Source: JBDGRJ01 sp042218115 (GTDB lineage Bacteria > Patescibacteriota > Patescibacteriia > Magasanikbacterales > UBA922). From it: a stretch of DNA of 10,571 nt. Each line of letters starts with the position of its first letter. Positions within the stretch are counted from its first letter, which is position 1. Below the pieces are notes generated by a model. That model had not been told where the DNA came from. It made no database searches and was given only the letters and a program-made list of their open reading frames with translations. The stretch spans positions 1 through 10,571 of the forward strand of contig JBDGRJ010000075.1 in the NCBI GenBank assembly GCA_042218115.1. The letters run 5' to 3'. Made by a program: the position numbers and the translations under genes. Below are positions 7,401 to 10,571 of this stretch, piece after piece.

Positions 7401-7638
7401 CATTGTCAGAACCATATTTTTTGTAGTAATCTCCGGCCTTCTCGGGACTTTCAACAAGCTCATAAACAGTACCTCCTTCGGATTGGACATATTCCGGGTG
7501 GTCAACCCCCTGTACTTGTCCAGAAACCGAAGGAACCATTCCTCCAAACAAATAAGCAAACGCAAACACGCTTAAAACCATTACAAAAATTTGGAAAATA
7601 CTAGCAACAAACTTACCTCTTTTATCGTCAATAAACAT
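4405..7638 (-). CDS. Large LysM surface protein with membrane region, Cys-rich module and four disulfide-type beta repeats
   Basis: A 1077-residue protein. Order: membrane segment or uncleaved signal (about 12-33); LysM domain (138-185, YTVKDGETLTSIA ... NLKAGQNIQIP); Lys/Glu-rich helical region (about 235-405); Ala/Gly-rich hydrophobic region (about 412-555) with perhaps three membrane helices; Cys module (C574, C577, C584, C589, C596, C608); then repeats pairing a Cys strand with a Y-x-x-C-x-D strand (677/738, 797/852, 928/968, 1013/1055). The last is followed by EFGN. All 20 cysteines and all 11 N-x-S/T sequons lie after residue 570, so that half is probably outside the cell and glycosylated. 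LysM usually binds GlcNAc-containing glycans. The ATG at 7638 is preceded by a TATA-like box 20-29 nt upstream. A role in cell-cell attachment is inference; similar Cys and repeat modules occur in DPANN proteins of unknown function. Confidence 0.9.
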   Translation of the reverse strand: MFIDDKRGKFVASIFQIFVMVLSVFAFAYLFGGMVPSVSGQVQGVDHPEYVQSEGGTVYELVESPEKAGDYYKKYGSDNGKRFYFSSGTDGFPKEIDGKTDLTEISKQEAEEWLNNQQNNQAKDGGKSSEGMPPQAGHSYTVKDGETLTSIAGRVEGVGVDDIVQANDDIQDPDNLKAGQNIQIPPRDNPSNKNKKDNSQLNKNAAQANALTDAGNQGSPFKNWLAGTAKGIFGGFIKEKSMKKLKSIFDDEGNLKIKEFKNLYAKRKFGKPYGELNEDQKSKVDDFVNSRKQEYNKGVPDKKNARKTIEKKGGEIANSVTQETVKNEIGNIDNVDSRERAISSAENYFESGGSEVKFEDLSDQQKKNLRTIVAEKNNKDPSEVTVEEMKKQKKNMDAAGKENYMKGAKSASGPLSFIGNFVSDVGKAYGGATGGGVAASSYIFASASAALAGAQLYKWTASLLGAGERNLRSLQGAVFATAASAVALQTAIEAGALQGLAANAGAAGFGAAGTQTAGATGISVLGSSSAFLIYGAGAIAAMGAYTLLSYQLYSQHTYEYQVSSWQPEFGGERCTECNELRYGCSEYQCHTFGRACELVNKGSQQERCVWKNKDDIKPPVMSPMNSSLENNQEYRPMDTQVPADRGVQIVNPSNPDGCLPAFSGAEIGVKTNELAECKIDINRKESYKNMTSYFSQGTTLVKNHTLKIPGAAMPSESAGKAAGLQVENGKMNRYYAQCKDVNGNPSPNNLVVGFCVEEGPDTQPPVIEGTNYLNESFISNNQTTVPLEVYTNEPATCRWSRNNLGYSQMNNNLSDCSQNMQDYLIDSSFQYGCSGNVTGVKSGQENNYYIKCKDKPWLAGNQSTSDEKRIENKESFELTLEGTEPLVIRNITVNGRQNGTTIRDATDSIRAMLRVETAAGAERGKAKCRYTIDGSTFNFYNNGTTGFVDTNSQELYLSEGNYNVPIQCNDAGGNVAQSSVTFTIDEDNAQPQVTRTYRDEENLRVLTSEGANCVYNTNPSLGCTYNFDDGVSMKQVGSQTHYVEWDSSTRYYVKCSDEFGNRPAPDQCSVTVRAYNL

Positions 7639-7657
7639 ACCGACAATAAGAAAACAT

Positions 7658-7667
7658 TATTTAAAAA
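7658..7667 (-). promoter_or_regulatory. TATA-like box before the LysM surface protein
   Basis: The minus strand reads TTTTTAAATA at 20-29 nt before the ATG at 7638, preceded by a purine-rich GAAGAAACG that could act as the TFB recognition element. The 69-nt gap to the previous gene contains no other open frame. Confidence 0.5.
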
Positions 7668-7707
7668 CGTTTCTTCGATAAAAACATTCAACAAATTCTT
7701 CCCAAAA

Positions 7708-8538
7708 TTAATCGAAAACTTTTCCGGGATAATTATACAAATTATCCAGAACTTTATCAGAAAGAATTTCTTGTTTAAACCCCTTCTCTTCCCATCCACC
7801 TTTCGCATAAGCATCAGCATAGAATTTACATTGGGAGGAAGCCTCTTTATCCAAAAATTCCTTTATAGGTTCTCTATTTCCGTTAGCAAGTTCGTTACAA
7901 GCACCTGCCAAATATCTTGCCTTATTAGCTCCAATTTCACCAATTTTCTCGACAGCCTCCGCCCTTGAATTCATGCTATCTCTACGAAATTCATAGAGGG
8001 TATCTACGTCTCTCCCCCCAGAAGTTGATCCAAAATATACATAATAATCATCAATGCCATCAATAAAAACCTCTCCTTGCCGGTTTGAATCGACATCCAG
8101 ATTAAATCTCTCAAGAAAATAGAACGAGGTATTCCCTCTTGAAAGAGGTTTTATTGACTCTGTATTTAAGACCTCTCCATCAAATAAAGGCACAAAGCCC
8201 ATAAAATTATACAAATTAACATAAGAATAAATGCCATCCCCATTTTTATCCTGGCACTCACACCACGTAAGTGCATCTCCCTCATAATTGTTCCTAGTAG
8301 CACTTATCTCCTTGCCTCCGTGGGGCAAATCTTCTTTATCGAATACAAAAGGACCGCCATCATAACCACTAGATTTTGAAGAAAAATCATCTCTAAACTC
8401 AACTTTATTTTCCAAGTCAGAATTATTCAAAGAATCGTTTGAGTTAGCTGTTCCTGAAGAAATGCCTTTTGGCACTGAACTAAGCCCTAATGTTAAAGCG
8501 GCTACACTTGCCGCCAAATAATTCCACCAACCTGCCAT
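7708..8538 (-). CDS. Secreted protein of unknown function, paralogue of the 226-aa protein at 9714-10394
   Basis: A 276-residue protein with an N-terminal export segment (about 5-20, YLAASVAALTLGLSS) directly after MAGW, then a Ser/Asn-rich linker. The region around residues 15-30 (LTLGLSS-PKG-ISSGT) matches the paralogue's STLGVSSPKDISSGT. Residues 93-102 read CECQDKNGDG, a D-x-N-x-D-G loop like calcium loops of EF-hand or dockerin type. The paralogue has FDNDGDNF at the matching place. Both proteins then have a beta-rich middle and a helical C-terminal part, which here contains C214 and C237. I do not recognise the family. The ATG at 8538 is the only reasonable start, because the 5' block shared with the paralogue ends its non-coding part exactly there. 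It is the third of four exported-protein genes on this strand and has its own TATA box. Confidence 0.8.
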   Translation of the reverse strand: MAGWWNYLAASVAALTLGLSSVPKGISSGTANSNDSLNNSDLENKVEFRDDFSSKSSGYDGGPFVFDKEDLPHGGKEISATRNNYEGDALTWCECQDKNGDGIYSYVNLYNFMGFVPLFDGEVLNTESIKPLSRGNTSFYFLERFNLDVDSNRQGEVFIDGIDDYYVYFGSTSGGRDVDTLYEFRRDSMNSRAEAVEKIGEIGANKARYLAGACNELANGNREPIKEFLDKEASSQCKFYADAYAKGGWEEKGFKQEILSDKVLDNLYNYPGKVFD

Positions 8539-8582
8539 TGTGTTGTAACTAAAAAATTAGGATTTAAATACTTTTTGGAAAT
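8527..8582. repeat. 56-bp direct repeat, copy 1 (promoter plus first codons)
   Basis: By hand alignment this block matches 10383-10438 with 2 differences in 56 positions. It spans the first four codons (MAGW), the leader, the TATA box and the purine-rich element upstream, and ends at the stop codon of the preceding gene. Similarity drops sharply outside on the promoter side and becomes patchy inside the coding region. The match is far better than between the two proteins, so it reflects recent duplication, gene conversion or strong selection on the promoter. Confidence 0.85.
8562..8570 (-). promoter_or_regulatory. TATA box, copy 1 of the duplicated promoter
   Basis: The minus strand reads TATTTAAAT, 24-32 nt before the ATG at 8538, preceded by CCAAAAAG, a possible TFB element. 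Sequence and spacing are the same as in the copy before 10394. The promoter reaches into the stop codon (8582-8584) of the gene upstream, so the gene can be transcribed independently. Confidence 0.6.
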
Positions 8583-9691
8583 CAGTCAAGCATTTCAGAA
8601 GCAATTATTTTAGACAAATTATTTCTTCCCTCCCATACACTAGTATTGCACCTAGGGCAATCCTTCTTAATCTCTTCGGAATCTATGGTCCGAAAATCCC
8701 AAAAAGAGCCCTCATAATTACTTTTAGTTATCCCAAAAAATTCGTTAGACTCTGAGAGGTTATTATCATACCAGTTCTTTATGGGGTTATGACTACCCTT
8801 CATATCACTAGCAAAATCCCTTGCATCCTGAATCTTGCCCACATAAGGCAAATTGCCTGCCAAACTCGAAGCAGCATAATCTTTACTTGCTTCAACAACC
8901 TCAGCACTCTCCCCTATCCAATCATCATTCTTTTCATCCTTACCAGAACCATAAGGAACATTGTCATCCTCGCTTTCCCAAGTAGCATAATTATCGTCGG
9001 ACTTATTAGCTCTCTTGCCTTCAACATTCCTGACATTTCCTTCATTATCTTCTTCGGGAGAACCCCAAGAAGCATACTTGTCCTCGTGATTATTATCTGT
9101 ACTAAAACTATCTGAACTGGAAGACCATTTTCCCGGACCCGAACTATAAATCTCATCATTTTCTGCCCCTCCTCTATCAAGACTCTCCAAGTCCACACTT
9201 TTTCCTGTATAAGTTTCTCGGGTACCCTCACTGTCATTAGAGTTGAATAATGCATCGAAACCTGCTTCAATACCTCCCTCAATAATTCCTGAAAGCGCTC
9301 CTGCTGCAAGAGACTCTCCCCAACTCAAATTACTCCTCCGGGAACCACTTATAGCCCTATTGGAACCTCTAACAACAATAGCAGGCTCTCCGTTATGGCT
9401 ACCTCTTCTAGCATTCCTTAAACTATAAGAAACACAATCTCCTGTATAACTTGTTACTAAATCATCTTGAACATAAAACCCTCTGGACTGACCCTGTACC
9501 CAATAATTAACATGGTAATAGTCTCCGTCATTGGTTATCACGGGTTTATTCTCTCCTTTTTCATTTTGACAAATGGTCTCGATCTGCCCTTCCGCCCTAT
9601 CTGGAGAAAGAGTCAAAGCTGCCAAAGAGATAGATGTACCTAAAACAAACTTCTTTCCTGCCGCCGCCATCTTTTCCAAGCTAATTTTCAT
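8582..9691 (-). CDS. Acidic secreted protein of unknown function
   Basis: A 369-residue protein. The ATG at 9691 is chosen because it gives a typical export signal: MKISLEK, AAAGKK, then FVLGTSISLAALTL (15-28), with possible processing near 30-36. It lies 22 nt after the previous stop. An ATG at 9724 would overlap that gene and put an unsuitable MRDDLLC in front; an ATG at 9670 is also possible. After a beta-rich region with C41 and C86 comes a small Gly/Ala amphipathic stretch (GESLAAGALSGIIEGGIEAGF, roughly 125-145). A long acidic Ser/Asn/Asp-rich linker (about 150-260) follows, with two copies of Y-A-S/T-W (206-209 and 235-238), each followed by acidic residues. A C-terminal part with DCPRC (344-348) closes the protein. 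It carries several N-x-S/T sequons. No TATA box is evident, so it is probably co-transcribed with the gene at 10394-9714. I do not recognise the family. Confidence 0.75.
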   Translation of the reverse strand: MKISLEKMAAAGKKFVLGTSISLAALTLSPDRAEGQIETICQNEKGENKPVITNDGDYYHVNYWVQGQSRGFYVQDDLVTSYTGDCVSYSLRNARRGSHNGEPAIVVRGSNRAISGSRRSNLSWGESLAAGALSGIIEGGIEAGFDALFNSNDSEGTRETYTGKSVDLESLDRGGAENDEIYSSGPGKWSSSSDSFSTDNNHEDKYASWGSPEEDNEGNVRNVEGKRANKSDDNYATWESEDDNVPYGSGKDEKNDDWIGESAEVVEASKDYAASSLAGNLPYVGKIQDARDFASDMKGSHNPIKNWYDNNLSESNEFFGITKSNYEGSFWDFRTIDSEEIKKDCPRCNTSVWEGRNNLSKIIASEMLD

Positions 9692-9713
9692 TATATTACC
9701 AACACACAACAAG

Positions 9714-10394
9714 TCATCCCGCACCCTTGATCTGGCTATGAAGCAAGGTATAGCTTAAAGCAACGTTCTCAAAAGCCATTTTGGAACCCTCATCGCTAAA
9801 GTCCGGCCTCTCACTTAAGGAAGCCAAGCCTTCAGCATTCCCTGCATAAATTCTTGAAAGCTTCCTGCCAGAATCATAAAAATCAGCAATAAAGTCCCTA
9901 AAGCCGGAGCTGTCCAACCCATAACGCTCTTCAGCATCCTTTTCTTCACTGTTTTCGCCAATAGTTTTTATGTCAACTCGGTAATCCAGAGGAAATGCTC
10001 CTTCTCCGGAAAACTTGAACGACTCTGTTACGAAAAAATTTAGAGGATAAAGATACTCCCCCTTTTTGTTGAATGCGGCGGGCATAACCTGAATTGTCGT
10101 CGACTCACGAAAATTGTCTCCATCATTATCAAAAGACCTATACAAAAACAAATCATTTCTTTTCTGGCCTGACTTGACAAAATAAGATGCCTTTACTGCC
10201 TCGTTAAAAGAATCTTCATCTGAATTATAACTAACAACTGAAACCTTCGTATTTGACATATCTTCCTGCACCTTTTCCTCGACACTCGAAGAACCATTAG
10301 AAAGATTTGTTCCTGAAGAAATATCTTTCGGACTCGAAACTCCTAAGGTCGAAGCAGCCAAAACCGCCATAAGACCTTTCCGCCAACCTGCCAT
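9714..10394 (-). CDS. Secreted protein of unknown function, paralogue of the 276-aa protein at 7708-8538
   Basis: A 226-residue protein with an N-terminal export segment (MAGWRKG then LMAVLAASTLGVSS), followed by PKDISSGT and a Ser/Asn-rich linker with two N-x-S sequons (N30, N33). It contains no cysteine, unlike its paralogue, which has four. Residues 88-95 read FDNDGDNF, the counterpart of the paralogue's D-x-N-G-D-G loop. The middle is beta-rich (YLYPLNFFVTESFKFSGEGA, 114-133) and the last third helical (KLSRIYAGNAEGLASL, 178-193). The C-terminal YAGNAEGLA resembles the paralogue's YLAGACNELANG at 209-220. It is the first gene of the four-gene exported set and has a TATA box 24-32 nt upstream. 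Function unknown; the sharing of promoter, leader and fold order with the other gene argues for a common role. Confidence 0.8.
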   Translation of the reverse strand: MAGWRKGLMAVLAASTLGVSSPKDISSGTNLSNGSSSVEEKVQEDMSNTKVSVVSYNSDEDSFNEAVKASYFVKSGQKRNDLFLYRSFDNDGDNFRESTTIQVMPAAFNKKGEYLYPLNFFVTESFKFSGEGAFPLDYRVDIKTIGENSEEKDAEERYGLDSSGFRDFIADFYDSGRKLSRIYAGNAEGLASLSERPDFSDEGSKMAFENVALSYTLLHSQIKGAG

Positions 10395-10438
10395 TGTGTT
10401 GTAACTAAAACATTAGAATTTAAATACTTTTTGGAAAT
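10383..10438. repeat. 56-bp direct repeat, copy 2 (promoter plus first codons)
   Basis: This is the partner of 8527-8582, with 54 of 56 positions identical by hand alignment. It covers codons 1-4 of the 226-aa gene, the leader and the promoter. Inside both genes a further exact 15-bp match encodes ISSGT, so the shared ancestry extends through the signal-peptide region at lower identity. Confidence 0.85.
10418..10426 (-). promoter_or_regulatory. TATA box, copy 2 of the duplicated promoter
   Basis: The minus strand reads TATTTAAAT at 24-32 nt before the ATG at 10394, identical to the box before 8538 and again preceded by CCAAAAAG. It probably drives this gene and the 369-aa gene after it. Confidence 0.6.
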
Positions 10439-10443
10439 GCCGA

Positions 10444-10551
10444 TTAAACCTTGTCCAACATCTCCTCAGGAGTCAAAACTCTGTCCGGAATAATTGACTT
10501 CAAAACCTTATCTCCGGAAAAAATATTAAGAACAATAACCAAACTATTTGG
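10444..10551 (-). CDS. Possible C-terminal fragment or short ORF of unknown function
   Basis: A 35-codon open frame ends at TAA (10444-10446) with a protein-like tail, KSIIPDRVLTPEEMLDKV. It is closed upstream by an in-frame TAA at 10552-10554 and has no ATG in its upstream part, only a TTG. In another frame, SYVIEVTK runs to a TAG at the window edge. The tail could be the end of a gene disrupted by a frameshift near 10545, a very small gene, or chance. The evidence is composition only. Confidence 0.3.
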   Translation of the reverse strand, partial: PNSLVIVLNIFSGDKVLKSIIPDRVLTPEEMLDKV

Positions 10552-10571
10552 TTACCTCGATCACATAACTA

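Noticed and set aside
7591..7968. Plus-strand 125-codon open frame across the start of the LysM gene and the end of the 276-aa gene
   Set aside because: It covers two opposite-strand genes and the TATA region between them, shows low-complexity Ser/Phe/Ile composition, and has no recognisable motif.
8539..8582. Insertion-sequence ends or attachment sites as the cause of the 56-bp repeats
   Set aside because: The repeats are direct, start inside coding sequence and contain a promoter. The DNA between them is ordinary genes with no transposase or integrase and no terminal inverted repeats.
8914..9309. Minus-strand 131-codon open frame inside the 369-aa secreted gene
   Set aside because: It is a frame-shadow of the acidic Ser/Asp-rich linker (GA-rich codons read as Met/Arg/Lys). 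It lacks any signal or domain, and the main frame has a proper export signal.

Overview
The window looks like archaeal DNA, most likely from a small-genome DPANN lineage (Nanoarchaeota, Woesearchaeota or Pacearchaeota type). The evidence is an AT-rich, lysine-rich genome and promoters made of a TATA-like box about 20-32 nt before the start codon with little or no leader and no clear Shine-Dalgarno. There is also a large surface protein with T-x-E-x-A-x-C ... Y-Y-x-x-C-x-D-x-x-G-N repeats, a style I know from DPANN surface proteins. The lineage is inferred; no rRNA or tRNA is present to fix it. TAA, TGA and TAG all end plausible genes.

Left half (1-4370), carbohydrate and glycan genes. On the plus strand there is the tail of an unidentified gene (ends 155), then a 212-aa protein that may be a reduced kinase-fold protein (165-803). 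On the minus strand lies a GH26-like glycoside hydrolase (818-1723). It diverges, through a 40-bp region with interleaved TATA boxes, from a SAM-dependent methyltransferase (1764-2405). The methyltransferase overlaps by ATGA a GT28/MurG-like glycosyltransferase that is broken by two frameshifts (2402-3448). Tail to tail with it, overlapping by 38 bp, is a minus-strand GT4 glycosyltransferase with an in-frame amber codon (3411-4370). The glycosyltransferase part is therefore decaying, or partly mis-sequenced, beside an intact methyltransferase and hydrolase.

Right half (4405-10446), all minus strand: four consecutive genes for exported or membrane-anchored proteins. In transcription order they are a 226-aa secreted protein (10394-9714), a 369-aa acidic secreted protein (9691-8582), a 276-aa secreted paralogue of the first (8538-7708) and a 1077-aa surface protein (7638-4405). 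The last has an N-terminal membrane segment, a LysM domain, a charged helical region, an Ala/Gly-rich membrane region, a Cys-rich module and four disulfide-type beta repeats. All 20 of its cysteines and all 11 of its N-glycosylation sequons lie after residue 570. The first and third genes share a nearly identical 56-bp promoter/start block and a related signal-peptide region, so an export-plus-promoter cassette has been duplicated.

The most interesting part is this surface-protein locus: an apparently uncharacterised set of secreted proteins built on a duplicated promoter/leader cassette next to a large, probably glycosylated LysM protein. It may act in contact with a host or neighbour cell, but that role is inference. 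No RNA gene, CRISPR array, transposase or attachment site was seen.
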